Source: Parietaria judaica
Lineage: Eukaryota; Streptophyta; Magnoliopsida; Rosales; Urticaceae
Reading direction: 5' to 3'
DNA: 64,000 bases
NCBI GenBank assembly: GCA_954871525.1
Contig: OX940870.1
Location: forward strand, 12,431,501 to 12,495,500
The notes under the pieces were generated by a model. That model saw only the letters and a list, made by a program, of their open reading frames with translations. It was not told the origin of the DNA and made no database searches. Shown here piece after piece: positions 26,501 through 39,819 of the stretch. The position numbers were made by a program, and so were the translations under genes. Every line of letters starts with the position of its first letter. Within the stretch, counting starts at the first letter, position 1.

Positions 26501-27223
26501 TTATGGTAAAAATTGAGTTGGGAAATAATTTTTTAGATTTATTGAAGTGGGGAACAAAAGGGGTAGAACTTGCTTTTTGGGGGACTTTTCTTCAAGTTTC
26601 CCATTCTATATATATACATTGTTTTAAATCATTTTCATTTGCATACTAATATTGTATTGTGGGACCGGTCGAACATAGGTTCATGATAAGCATGCTTACA
26701 TATTATAAAAAAAATCTAAAAATAATTTTGTATTGTGGTGATTTTAAAAATAGTGTCGTCTTTCGTAACAAAGTAGTTTAAAATAAAAGTTTAAGATCAT
26801 TGTCATTTTCATAGTAATTTTCGTCTGTCAAATATGAGCATCAATATTAAGAATATTTATTTACTTATAAGAGAAGAAAAAAAATAGGTGTTTTAGAAAT
26901 AAAACAATGTTTATTATATAATCTGTAGGTACAAACTACATGTGAATGTTGGAGATGGAACATGAGTAGCAAGATTTATAATCCTGCCCAAATTGGCTGA
27001 CCAGCTAATTGACTCTTCAAGAAAGAGTGTTTCAAACCACCCCGATAAGAAAGACAACAAAAATCCTCCAGAAGTAATGGCATTGTGTGGAGGAAAATTT
27101 ATTTTTAACTTGTTGTTAACAAAATATAACATCACCACACAGGGGAGTGACATCTTTTATGTTACAAAAGCAACTGAAATCTTAGAGGATGCTGGCAAAA
27201 ACGATGAAGCACGCAAAGGTTAA
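23600..27223 (+). pseudogene. Second RPA1-like fragment (C-terminal OB fold) of the Helitron
   Basis: Only the C-terminal DNA-binding domain of an RPA70-like protein is recognisable. An upstream piece reads KLMGYSKLPRRRLKNHEKW (from 23791). Next comes ITVVGVIGSIPQRYGWSYP with a four-cysteine zinc ribbon, CKEC ... CEAC (about 24050-24120). The final exon starts after an acceptor at 26928 and reads YKLHVNVGDGT, then a TGA at 26963, then the tail ending at 27223. The intron before this last exon is at the same protein position as in the first copy and contains the 2.4-kb foldback element. The N-terminal OB folds are missing. The stop and the truncation argue for a relic, though the zinc ribbon is intact. 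Confidence 0.65.
24161..26602. mobile_element. Foldback element built of about 265-bp tandem repeats
   Basis: The ends are inverted repeats, GGGAAACTTGAA at the left and its complement ending GTTTCCC at the right. They are flanked by ATTCTATA at 24153-24160 and 26603-26610. Each arm consists of roughly four direct repeats whose key block (TTAGACA ... TTTCATGCATAGACTTAGACAC) recurs at about 24401, 24663, 24929, 25195 and 25455. The same block recurs inverted at about 25531, 25800, 26068 and 26335. The centre of symmetry is near 25505. No protein is encoded. The 8-bp duplication and GGGAAACTT ends recall the MITE at 31934-32236. A Mutator-like foldback is the likeliest class. Transcription through the RPA intron would give a hairpin RNA of over 1 kb per arm. 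Confidence 0.8.
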
Positions 27224-28433
27224 GGAATATATACGATGCATTTATTTCCTACATGCAAAGCAGGTGAGTCACAGTTTCATAATAAATTTGGGAGTTTAGC
27301 TAAATAACTAAATTGAAAATGGTCAATTGAGAAGTTAAATTCATCGAAATTTATTTCTGTACAAGATGTTGGTTACACAATTTCGACATTGAAACTTCAT
27401 ACCTACAATGAAGAATGAGGATATTGGAATGGCTATGTGAGTGTACAAATTAATATATATTGAGCTTACGTCAAACAATAAATAGGTTTAATTTACTTAT
27501 TTCCGAACATTTTAATGCATAAAATCAAAGTAAACTCTTTTAAATTTTCATTGGTTTCGTAATTTTCATTTCAATTTTCGAGTGAGTTTAGTTTGAATAT
27601 GGACATTGATAGTGATAATAACATAATAATTGTTTGTATTTATTAACGCTTAGGTGTAATGCTTGAACGAATCGCTTGGGCTCACCATTACTTATAAAAT
27701 CCTACATCAACTTTTCCTAATAAGAGAAACGCAAACGTACAAGTTATTTATAGAGTCTTGATATTCATTTATAGTCCCTTAAAAGAAAGAAAAAAAGTAA
27801 AAAAAAAAAATACCCTTATAAAACAAGAGTCTAAACGTGGCATAAAAAATATGGATATGGATGGTTTGCTATTTTCTTGGTCTTCTTAACAGGTCCAACT
27901 CAATTTTCATTTGGTAAGTTAAATACCAAAAAAAAAAAAAAAATCATCAACCAGGTACTCGATGAGCTCAGCGGGGTTCGTAAATTCTCTCCCTTTTAGT
28001 TTCTACTTCATATTGCATTCGTTATCTTTTGCTTTTCTACTATAAACCTGCTATTTTTTTTTAGAAAAAAGGTGTCTGATTTTTTATACGAAGATTAACG
28101 ATAAATATTTATAGAGATATATTAATGTCGCCCTTCTATATATTATTGCCTTTGATTAACTCAAATGAAATCAACATGAATCTAATTTTTAGTAGTGTAT
28201 TATTATTATATTCAATTTCCGACAAACACTATATATAAAACTATTGAATTGAAAAAGTCCATTTAATGATAAACACGAGGAATAAGGAACTATATAAAAA
28301 AGCACTAAGTTAATCGCTCATAAAAAATGTAACGATAAAAATGAGGAATACGAAATTATAAAATTAATAGATTTAAAAAAATATATTTTAAATTTATAAT
28401 TGATAATTAATCGCATTCGCGCGGTGCCGTCCA
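27224..28433. other. Helitron 3' region, no gene seen
   Basis: AT-rich sequence with no supportable exon. It includes A-runs near 27800 and 27930. It ends in the GC-rich block that precedes the CTAG Helitron terminus. Confidence 0.5.
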
Positions 28434-28889
28434 CTAGTACTTGTTTAATAATACCATTCTATAATCTATTTTTTGGGCTTGCCAATTTTGATAATGGTCC
28501 CCCGGGATTTTTTTAGGCTGAAATTGATTTTATTAATTTCGGAAAACACTAAAAAAAAATACGAAAACTAAAACCAAAACCAAAAACAAAATTATATTGT
28601 TTTAGTGGATCTGTTAAAATTTAGAATATGATTGAAATTGTATTTATTTCACAAAGTCCGTGTATAGTCTGATATATATATATGTATATATTTCGTCCAC
28701 ACTGGTAATAAATAAAATACGTTTGCCTCATAATTTTTTTTATATTACATACATTAAGATTTTTTTTTGAAAGGTACATTAAGATATTCTATTTGGTGGA
28801 TTTTGATAATTATGTATAAATATATATTAAAAATTTGTGAAAATTAAAGCATTTGTTTTGAGCCCCAAACGGACTGGATATAGCTTAAA

Positions 28890-28895
28890 AGCCCA
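28890..28895 (+). promoter_or_regulatory. Site II-like element (AGCCCA) upstream of RPS6
   Basis: AGCCCA is the complement of TGGGCT, the TCP-bound site II core common in plant ribosomal protein promoters. It lies about 170 bases upstream of the start codon and is followed by a telo-box. The pairing is characteristic, but a single hexamer has weak statistical weight. Confidence 0.4.
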
Positions 28896-28965
28896 ACCCA
28901 AGACCCACACTGAATCCATCATTTTTTTTATTTGAACAAAAATATTATAATATTACAGAAGCTTA

Positions 28966-28974
28966 AAACCCTAA
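28966..28974 (+). promoter_or_regulatory. Telo-box of the RPS6 promoter or leader
   Basis: AAACCCTAA lies about 90 bases upstream of the RPS6 start codon. Telo-boxes are a hallmark of plant translation-machinery genes and act together with site II elements in dividing cells. Confidence 0.6.
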
Positions 28975-29062
28975 AACTGAAGAAGAAGAAGAAGAATCCA
29001 CTCTCAGAGCAACTCCTCGCCGCCATTGTCAAGCAGAGAAATCTCGTCTCAGCTTCCCAACC

Positions 29063-31292
<2,230 letters not shown>

Positions 31293-31933
31293 AGTTTTAG
31301 TGTCTGTTGTTTGGCTTTTCGGATTTGAAACCGCTCTATTTTTTTCGTTGTCGTTTCATGACTGCCTGAACAAGTTGTGAACTCAAATTTTGACTTATGG
31401 TGCTACAATCCTTTTTTTTTTCTTTCAATATTAATTATTAAATTTTCCATCCAGATAGTTAAATTTAAGGTCTTTATTCAATCTCGTATTAGTCCATTTA
31501 GAACCTCTTGAGCCTCACATTAGGATTTTATCCCTTGACTTTATTGAAGTCTGATTAAACAGACTTGTTTGTTGTGTTACTTAGAGCTAGGTTTTGGTAA
31601 CTATTTATTTCATAATATTTTGTGGTAGCTTTCCATTTCCAATGTATAGAATTAGTATAAACTATAAAAAAATACTAATCGGAACTACAAATTAAACTTT
31701 CATAGGTAGAAAATTTCCCTGTAGAAAAAAACTTAGGATAGTTTGGGACATAAGTTTGACACTTTACAACATTTAGAACGTTGAAGATTTAATTTCGTAA
31801 GTATAAGAACTTAAAAGAGTTATTTCTACAAATAATCAAGTTTATTGGGTTTTTTTTTTTTTTTTTTTTTTTTTATCAAGTCTCTCTTTTTTAAACCTCT
31901 ATTTTTTATGCATACACTAAACAGTTATTTATA

Positions 31934-32236
31934 GGGAAACTTCATAAAACATCATTCAAAACACCATAAATTATTTTACTACACCTCAAAACATCATAAT
32001 TGGAAATAGATCCTTTTCAAATTTGTAATACAAAAATACCCTTTCAAAATTACATATTGTGTCCTGAAAATGGACATATTGCCTCCTGAAAAATGGACAA
32101 GTCGCGTCTGAAAAAATGGACACAAATAAGGGTATTTTGGTACATAAAATTTAAAAAGAATGTATTTCCAATTATGATATTTTGAGGTGTAGTAAAATAA
32201 TTTATGATGTTTTGAGGGATGTTTTATGAAATTTTT
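31934..32236. mobile_element. Mutator-like MITE with 9-bp target duplication
   Basis: The left end GGGAAACTTCATAAAACATC is matched at the right end by the complement of AAATTTCATAAAACATC. The inverted arms run for about 75 bases through TTATTTTACTACACCTCAAAA. TTATTTATA flanks both sides (31925-31933 and 32237-32245). The 9-bp duplication and long arms fit a Mutator-derived MITE. The short centre contains repeated CTGAAAATGGACA blocks. No coding sequence is present. Confidence 0.75.
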
Positions 32237-33056
32237 TTATTTATATCAGTTAGACAGGCTGTTCAAAGCATCAAACCATGCCTTCTTTTTGTAGATTATT
32301 GATGCAATGCAAGTATGAATTCAAGTAATCATTAATTAATATCAAAATAATCGAGCTTTTTCGAGTGTCATGATCAGTATTCCTAATACCCAACCTTATC
32401 TTAATAATAATAATAATAATTTATTTTCATTTAATTACTAAGCCAGATGTGTATGAAATTGACAGATATTCTAAATGTATTGAATTCTCTTGTGGGACAC
32501 TATTGCAACACTTTTACAAACTTTACTATTCTATGCAAGAAAAAAAAAGTTGGTCGTTTTGATTGGTGAAACACACTTCTTTGTTGGGGTCGATTTTGGT
32601 TTAAGGTCCAAAAAATCAATACACAAACTTAAAATATTATTATTTTATTAAAATTATTTATTTATCAAAATAATTTAATAATATTAGTTAGAACGAGATC
32701 TACATTCAAGTATTATTTGATTAAAGTTATTAATTTATCAAATGTTACTTTATAAATTTTTTAAACGTGTGATCATAATTCCCTTATCCATGCAATGCAA
32801 TGCTGACTAGACCCAAACCGAACGACACATCGTTTTGATAATACACGTAAGAAGTGACCATATAAGAGAAAAACAAAACAAGTAAAAGTGGACGAATGCA
32901 AGTCCAAACAAGTACAGCTGTGAGGCAGATTTCATGTACAACTTGCTTTATAAAGGAAGCTTAGCTTCTTCTGCTACGCGTGCTCGGGTTTTGACTTGCA
33001 ACTTCACACTACCATAATAATTATCATCATTATTATTTACATAATTATCTAATACC

Positions 33057-33440
33057 AATAGAATACTACTCTTCTACTAGACTAATCGAAAACAATACGG
33101 TTTCTAATTTATCATGTAATCAATAAATAAATATATTATTGTATTATTAGCAGCGCAGTCATGCTTTTATTTTTACTTTTCTTTCAAACGAAGCATAAAA
33201 TATAATTTGATCGATATTTTTTTTTAAATGCATAACAATAATTATAAACTAGAATACTACTCTTCTACTAGACTAATTGAAAACAATAAGGTTTCTATTA
33301 GACTAACTGAAAACAATGCGGTTTCTAATTTATTATGTAATCAATAAATAAATATATTTTTGTATTATTAGCAGCGTAGTCATATTTTTATTTTTACTTT
33401 TCATTTCAAGAGAAGCATAAAATATATTTTGATCGATTTT
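33057..33440. repeat. Tandem duplication of about 190 bp upstream of the GASA gene
   Basis: The segment AGAATACTACTCTTCTACTA ... CAATAAATAAATATATT ... TATTATTAGCAGCG occurs twice, starting near 33060 and near 33250. The second copy has an extra internal duplication of TTTCTATTAGACTAACTGAA. The copies differ by scattered substitutions. The function is unknown. Confidence 0.65.
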
Positions 33441-35228
33441 TTTTCTTCAAATACATAAATAACAATAATTATAAACAATTATATTATAACGACTATTAAA
33501 TATATAAATATATTAAGAATGAGAAAATTAAACGAGTCGAATTAATCCTGAATATATAGATATATTTTGTAAAATAAACGTATACACGTGTACTCATTCG
33601 TGCAGATGTAGTTCTGTCTATATTGTATACACTCATGCAAATATCTAAACGCTACACCTACATAATATTATCTATTTATTATCTAATTATATTAAAAAAA
33701 ATATAATCAATAGAATCGAAATCTAAATATCTATAAATTTATATTTTATCCGTGTGTTGATTGATATTTGATACACATGTAAAAGTAAACATAAACAACT
33801 GTGTTGGTAAAACACTGATCTATACTTTGTAGTTTGTATACTTAATATTATGGTATTATATATAATAAAACTGAGCCGAAACGTGTAGTAATTTTTAGTG
33901 CCACAATGACTGAGTTAAGAAAATTAACTTGACACGTTGCATAACTAGAGATATAAATTTAGTGACAACTTTATGAATAATAATTACACTTGAACTTGAA
34001 CTTGAGCAGATAGAAACCAAGCCACTATCTAGAATATTGCGAGTGGCAAATGAAATGATTAATTTACATTATCATAAATAATGGTGAATTATTACAAGTT
34101 CATACGAAATTATAAATTACTGTAAGAGATATAATATACCAAGTCCAACAACAATAATGCATGGCATATGTATGTGCCTAACACTCCATGATTGGCCCTT
34201 TTAGTAGGCACTCCAAACTCCATACTATATGACACAGTTAGGCCAGAGAATCAAGTCTTATATTTTTAAGGAATATATTTATTAATTAGTTCGTGAGTCG
34301 AATACAAGGTATATGCTAATAAATTATTGGAAATTGACATATAAAGAAGATTTAATTTTGAATATCGCTGGCCTGAAAAAGAAAGATGTTTATACTTCTT
34401 TCAAGTAGCTATAAGTATCAATTTCATGAAAATAGATTATTAGCTGGCTTTCTTCATTTTTAATTAAAATAAATCCATTTTAAGACATTTTTGTCGACAT
34501 ATACAAATCCACCTTCAAACAATACTTTTCTCCCCATAATTTAACCTTTTCATTTATACGAATAATATTTTCATTTATTTGTTATTACTTATTAGGGTTA
34601 CTTGTCTGTACCTGCAACAACCCTTAGCCTTACTCTTTTTTCTTTAATGTTCACCTTACCCTAAAGTTAGCGAATTGAGTTCTTACATTTATTTCCCAAT
34701 AAAATAAAATAAAAAACCTTTTGATTAGAAGAATAGCTAAAGTCATGTGTCTATCAAGCATATATAAATAAAGCCACCTGGATCATAGTTCACTATATAT
34801 ATAATATACGCAAAAAGTGTTAATATCTAATTCCTTCTAGACATTTCCTCAAGTTTTTTTATTTTTCCAGCACAAATTATCCTTGACATGTCACTATATC
34901 AACAATCCCATTTTTCACTATTTAAGAAACTTTTTTTTTTACATTTCAAATACTCGTCCAAACTTCTAATACTTATTTATATACAAATATATATATATAT
35001 ATATATATGTATGTATATATAAAGGCAAAGCAGCTCGTAATTATTAGTATGGTTTAGAGTTGGATGTGATTCATACTGAATATTTAGGTTAATTAAGCAC
35101 TACTTTAGTGTCACAACCACTCCATATTGATAATTTTCGTCATAATACATAGTTCCTAATCGTATTAAATTAATTACGAATCCGCGTACAAATAATTATA
35201 GCAAGACAATGATTCGGCCACGAGTGGC

Positions 35229-35236
35229 TATAAATA
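35229..35236 (+). promoter_or_regulatory. TATA box of the GASA gene
   Basis: TATAAATA lies in GGCTATAAATAGG, 79 bases upstream of the start codon. This leaves room for a leader of roughly 50 bases, which fits a plant core promoter. Confidence 0.65.
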
Positions 35237-35314
35237 GGTTCATCCACGACTCTCATTTCTCACACCAACTTTCTTTCAACTTCTAAGGTTTTAATATTTC
35301 CTCGATCGTCATCA

Positions 35315-36009
35315 ATGGCCATCTCCAAGGTCGTGATTCTCTCGCTTCTCCTTTCTCAGCTTCTCGTGCTCAATCTCGTTCAAGCTTATGATACTGTAAG
35401 TTACTAATATTTCTGATTATTGCATATAAATAATTTGTTATTTACTTACAAAATCACTTGTAAATGTAATAGTAAATAAGAATTGTTTGTTTTCTATTTG
35501 AATTTGATAGGTTGACCCGAAGCCAGCACCGGGGTATGGAAAAATAGGTAAGACTACTCTCTCTATATATAGCGGTTAAGAACGCATTACTTAGCAGTCG
35601 AATATGTAAAGTTGTGTTCTTTATAATAAATAAATATATAAATGAACAATAACTAAACAAAAAACTATAGACGTTTCTTTTTTCTAATTATATTTTTAAT
35701 TTGTTAATTTTGGCGATTGAATTTTTATCTCGATTCCATCTCTCTATATATTATTGTCATTTGTTGCTTTGATAATTATGTTGATTAAAATTTAATTGCT
35801 AATATTTTTATGATTTGGGTTATGAAGATTGTGGCGATTCATGCGACGCCAGGTGTCGGTTATCGTCGAGGCCTCGGCTGTGCAAGAGGGCGTGCGGAAC
35901 GTGCTGCAAGCGGTGCAACTGCGTGCCACCGGGTACAGCCGGTAACCTTGAGGTCTGCCCTTGCTACGCCACCATGACCACCCACGGTGGCAAACGCAAG
36001 TGCCCATGA
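35315..36009 (+). CDS. GASA/Snakin gibberellin-regulated cysteine-rich peptide
   Basis: Members of this family are small secreted peptides with roles in hormone-responsive growth and antimicrobial defence. Three exons (35315-35395, 35511-35547, 35828-36009) join in frame to 99 residues. Residues 1-24 form a signal peptide (MAISKVVILSLLLSQLLVLN ... QA). A short proline-containing linker follows. The C-terminal 60 residues carry the GASA domain with all 12 cysteines, including the CGTCCKRCNC core and the CPCYATM ... KCP ending. The protein is expected to enter the secretory pathway and form six disulphide bonds. The short linker and three-exon layout fit small GASA genes, but I cannot pick the exact orthologue. 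It has a clear TATA box and looks functional. Confidence 0.95.
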
Positions 36010-36048
36010 ACTCACCTCAAATTTCACAAATGAGTTATATTTGCTGCG

Positions 36049-36079
<31 letters not shown>

Positions 36080-37626
36080 GTGTGTTTATATATACAGATG
36101 AGATGAGAGAGTGATATAAATTTGCATTGCTTAGTGTGGATTTGTGTGTGAGAGAAATGAATATATCGATGTATTAAATAAAGGAATATTCGCTTTGTGT
36201 AAAGCTAAGCTGGTAATAAAGATATGTTTTATTATATTGTACTCTTTGCTTAAAGTTTAAGAGCCCTCTTTTTTATATTCCATATTTTGACTTTAATTGA
36301 CTTCTCCATAACATTACATCCTCTGATCGATTTCATTGAACGTTGATCATTAAAATTATACTAATTATGAATATTGATTAGAAAATGTTGAGAACTTTTA
36401 GCAAGACGATCTTCTCGTAATTAAGACGCTCTCTATTTTAACCAAATAAATTACTATTCTTCATTTTAGGTCCGCCCGCCCGGGGAGGGGTTGTACTGAT
36501 TGGATGACAAGTATTGCTTTTATTTTCAACCTAAGTTATTAGTGCATATTTTATCAATGCTAAAAAAAAAAAAAAGCGAGTCGATGTCAATTGTCAAACT
36601 AGTTATAGCAGATTACGAGTTTTGGCTAATAATTATCATAAATAACAATATTAGGAAAAATATTTTATTTACTATATTAATATAATTTACCGCTGCGAGC
36701 TACATGAAATTCACATGCTTAAGTTATGAGGATTAAAGTGACCCAAGAAAAAAAAATTACGACAGAGTTAAAACTTAAAAATAAATAAATAAATTAGCAC
36801 AAGCTAAAAACGACAGCATTAACATCAAACGATATCTACAAGAGTAACAACAAACTTCTGAAGAAAAAAAACGACACTGTTTTGCTTCACGACGTACATC
36901 AGTTGAGCCACATGGACAAGGGTGAAAGCGGGCCGGGTACCGGGTGTTTTTTTTTTCTTCTTTGTCTTTCTTTTCAAACCCGGTATCCGAATCCGTAATC
37001 TGGGTTTCTTGATATTCAAACCCGGATCCGGATATATATTAAAAAATACACTGAAATTCAGATCCGAGTTAAAAACCAATTTTTGTACTGAAAAATCGGT
37101 TTTTAAACCAGGATCCGGATTTCATGCAATTTTAATTTAAAAATAAATTTTGTGTAATAAACCGGATTTAAACTTGAATTTATATTAAAAAAAACTTGAA
37201 ATAAACCGGTTTAATCCGGATGCGGGTTTTTTTTTTTTTAATAAACCGGTTTCTATTAAACCCGAATAATATGGTTCCGATTTATTTTTTAATACGGTTA
37301 CTGTCCGGATGCGGTTCAAAAGCCGCATTTCCGGGTTTTATTTACACCCCACCCATAATCAGAACAGCCAATGGCGCGTCGTTTCCCGTATTAAACAAAC
37401 AAACGACACATCAAGGAAAACGACATCGTTTTCGTATAATAGATGAATCGGAAAAATCAACGGACACGATTAACCGTGGTCATAATTGTCTGCAACAGCA
37501 ACACGAAAGTCTTTCCTTTCTCCATTTTCCATTTCTTGAGAAACAGCTTCGATCTCCAAACTTCGATTTCTGCAAATTCTACAGTTTTTCTTCCGTTGAT
37601 TCGCTGTCTCTGATCCTCCCTACAGA
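36010..37626. other. Intergenic region between GASA and AP-2 sigma genes
   Basis: No gene is supported. There is an (AT)n tract near 36057-36079 in the GASA 3' region. Between about 36915 and 37354 lies a low-complexity block rich in CCGGGT/ACCCGG and CCGGAT motifs. It ends TTTACACCCC and resembles the interior of hAT-type elements, but no matching flanking duplication was found. From about 37360 the sequence is the AP-2 sigma promoter and leader. Confidence 0.45.
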
Positions 37627-38653
37627 ATGGTTCGAGCTCTCCCACTCTTCTTCTCTTTGATTTTCGTATGTTTATTATATATTAAATTTTTGGTGATTCT
37701 TGCAGATCCGATTCATACTTCTACAGAATCGGCAGGGAAAGACCCGTTTGGCCAAGTACTATGTTCCTCTCGAGGATTCCGAGAAGCACAAGGTTGAATA
37801 CGAGGTACGAACGATCTTCTTTTCTCTTTATTTCTTCAAATTCCATTTCTCGCAAGTTTTTTCTTTTTTAATTCCTGAAAATTGAAAGCAAAAACGTTGA
37901 AACGATTCTTGACTTGGATGTTTTAGGTCCATCGTTTGGTGGTCAACAGAGATCCCAAATTCACGAACTTCGTTGAGGTGAAGCTCTTGTGATTACTTCA
38001 TTTTGTGAATTTCGATCTGTTCTTGCTCTAATGGGATTAGCTTAGTGATGAGTCTTCTAGTTGAGCTCATGGAGCTTAGATGGATTTTATTTGACATGGG
38101 TTTACGTGGGTTGTTTGTGAAGTGTCTTATATGATTCACCATGTTGCAGTTCCGAACGCACAAGGTAATCTACAGGCGTTACGCGGGACTGTTCTTCTCG
38201 CTCTGCGTGGATATAACCGACAACGAGTTGGCGTACCTGGAGTGCATTCACTTATTCGTGGAGATTTTGGATCATTTCTTCAGCAATGTGTGTGAGCTAG
38301 ATTTGGTATTCAACTTCCACAAGGTTAGCTACTTAATGCCTTATCCGGAAACCGTTTTCCTTAAACCATGAATTCAGTTCTTAGCTTTCTTTCCTCATAG
38401 GTCTACCTCATACTCGACGAGTTCATTCTCGCTGGCGAGCTCCAGGAAACAAGCAAGAAGGTAAGAATATTTTGAGACCATTAATTATCGTTTACTCCCG
38501 GACGCCCGTTAAACTAATTTCATGACTACTTTTATTAAAGATTCTGATGATATTCATGAGACTTTTGGATCATTAGATAGGGTTATGATGCAGGAATTGT
38601 TGTAATTGCAGGCGATTATAGAGAGGATGGGTGAACTTGAAAAATTAGAGTGA
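37627..38653 (+). CDS. AP2S: AP-2 complex sigma subunit (clathrin adaptor small chain)
   Basis: This is the small subunit of the heterotetrameric AP-2 adaptor, which acts in clathrin-mediated endocytosis at the plasma membrane. Six exons (37627-37629, 37706-37804, 37927-37977, 38150-38323, 38401-38460, 38612-38653) encode 142 residues, exactly the usual sigma2 length. The protein starts [20 protein letters not shown] and includes [39 protein letters not shown] and the C-terminal [16 protein letters not shown]. Exon 1 is the ATG alone; the intron begins directly after it. The assignment to sigma2 rather than sigma1 rests on the [16 protein letters not shown] start. The next gene on the right is convergent (minus strand). 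The gene appears intact. Confidence 0.95.
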
Positions 38654-39819
38654 CAAGAGCATCTAGAAACTGTGCTCCGATTTGAGAAATGCTTGTGTAA
38701 CTTGAGAAATGTCACTAACTCTTTGATTATGCTCACCATTGTATCATCAATTAATCATTTGCCAGAAGAATTTCATGTAATTTACCATACCAATATCATA
38801 TGTACATGATGAACTGAGATGAGCCATCTCATCAGTTCAAGAGGTGGTGCTTCTTGCTGCAATGTTTCCCAAAATGTGTGATTGTGAATCTGTGAATTTA
38901 GTTTTTTCTGCTCGCCACTTATAATTTTTCTTTTTGGACTAGTATTATTACAGAACCTCCTTGATATTTTATTTGTATTTTTGTTCTCTTGTACCTCAGA
39001 CCTTGACCTAGTGTTCTTGTCTACACACTATATTTTTGGTTCTATGTAATCCTTTAAAGTTGCCGAAGTGCGAGCGTCAAATGAAGATAAAAATACAAAG
39101 TAAATAACCATACAAGTATAAAGACAAACTCAAAGACTATGCTAAGACAATACATACTGTAATAAATACATAATGTACGAGTTACATGGAAACATAAGTA
39201 TTTTGAATAATTGATGAAGTTTTCAGTAAATTTTTTCTAAATTGAATTTTTGTAACCCTTCGTATCTGACATACAAAATTAAAAATTCAATTTTTTTTTG
39301 TTTGTTAAAATTTAACGAGTGATTTATATAAAGACAAAAATGTAAAATTAAGAGTGATAATCATTTGATAAAATAGAAAGTTAGGGGAAAATAGTAAAAT
39401 TACAAAATGAAATCGAGAAAATCACTAATACCTTAGAACTTTTAACTGTGGATCAGTTTTCCCTCCAAATTTTGTTTTGTATCAGTTACTCATGAACTTA
39501 TCAATGAGAATCAATTTGCCCATGAATTTTTTCATAATCCTAGCAATTATTCTCACAGCAATTGTGTAGCAAGATTCAGAAGAAGAAAAAAAGGAAAGAT
39601 GATCGTATAAACAATAATGATATATTAGTCTTTACATCATTGTAGTAAGTATGGTCCCAGAGAGCTAGCTATACTTGTACTCAATCATCAACACATGATG
39701 ACATGACAATCCACTATTATATCCGACCTCAAATATCTTATTTACTAACCCAATTCTATACGGGCAAAATCACAATGAATTCACTAAATTAGCCTCTGCC
39801 ACTATTATTCCAATCTTTC
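38654..39819. other. Intergenic region between two convergent genes
   Basis: No coding sequence is supported between the AP-2 sigma stop and the end of the minus-strand gene. The left part should contain the AP-2 sigma 3' UTR and the right part the 3' UTR of the minus-strand gene. The sequence is otherwise AT-rich and featureless. Confidence 0.55.

Larger units (their letters stand above)
2991..28437 (+). mobile_element. Large decayed Helitron carrying RPA1-like and RepHel genes
   Basis: The proposed 3' end is CTAG at 28434-28437, followed by T and preceded by a GC-rich CGCGCGGTGCCG block, as in plant Helitrons. The proposed 5' end is TCTATATATATATATAAAAG at 2991, preceded by A, which fits insertion between A and T. 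The internal genes all read on the plus strand: RPA1-like (10033-12614), RepHel with HUH and two-Tyr motifs (15066-23238), and a second RPA1-like fragment (to 27223). Later insertions inside it are a solo LTR (18909-21644) and a foldback element (24161-26602). A reverse-oriented Helitron 3' end at 3151 suggests that a second Helitron is nested near the left end. The gene content is well supported. The 5' boundary is tentative. Confidence 0.6.
28438..29062. other. Upstream region of RPS6
   Basis: No gene is seen between the Helitron end and the RPS6 start codon. The last 200 bases carry promoter motifs typical of plant ribosomal protein genes (annotated separately) and a GAAGAAGAAGAAGAA leader. 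Confidence 0.6.
31293..35314. other. Intergenic region between RPS6 and the GASA gene
   Basis: No gene is supported in these 4 kb. The region holds a MITE (31934-32236), a long poly-T tract at about 31852-31874, a diverged tandem duplication (33057-33440), an (AT)n tract near 34987-35008, and the GASA promoter at its right end. Confidence 0.6.

Noticed and set aside
36915..37354. Possible fifth hAT-type element with CCGGGT-rich interior and TTTACACCCC right end
   Set aside because: The interior looks right, but I could not match the left end or find an 8-bp duplication.
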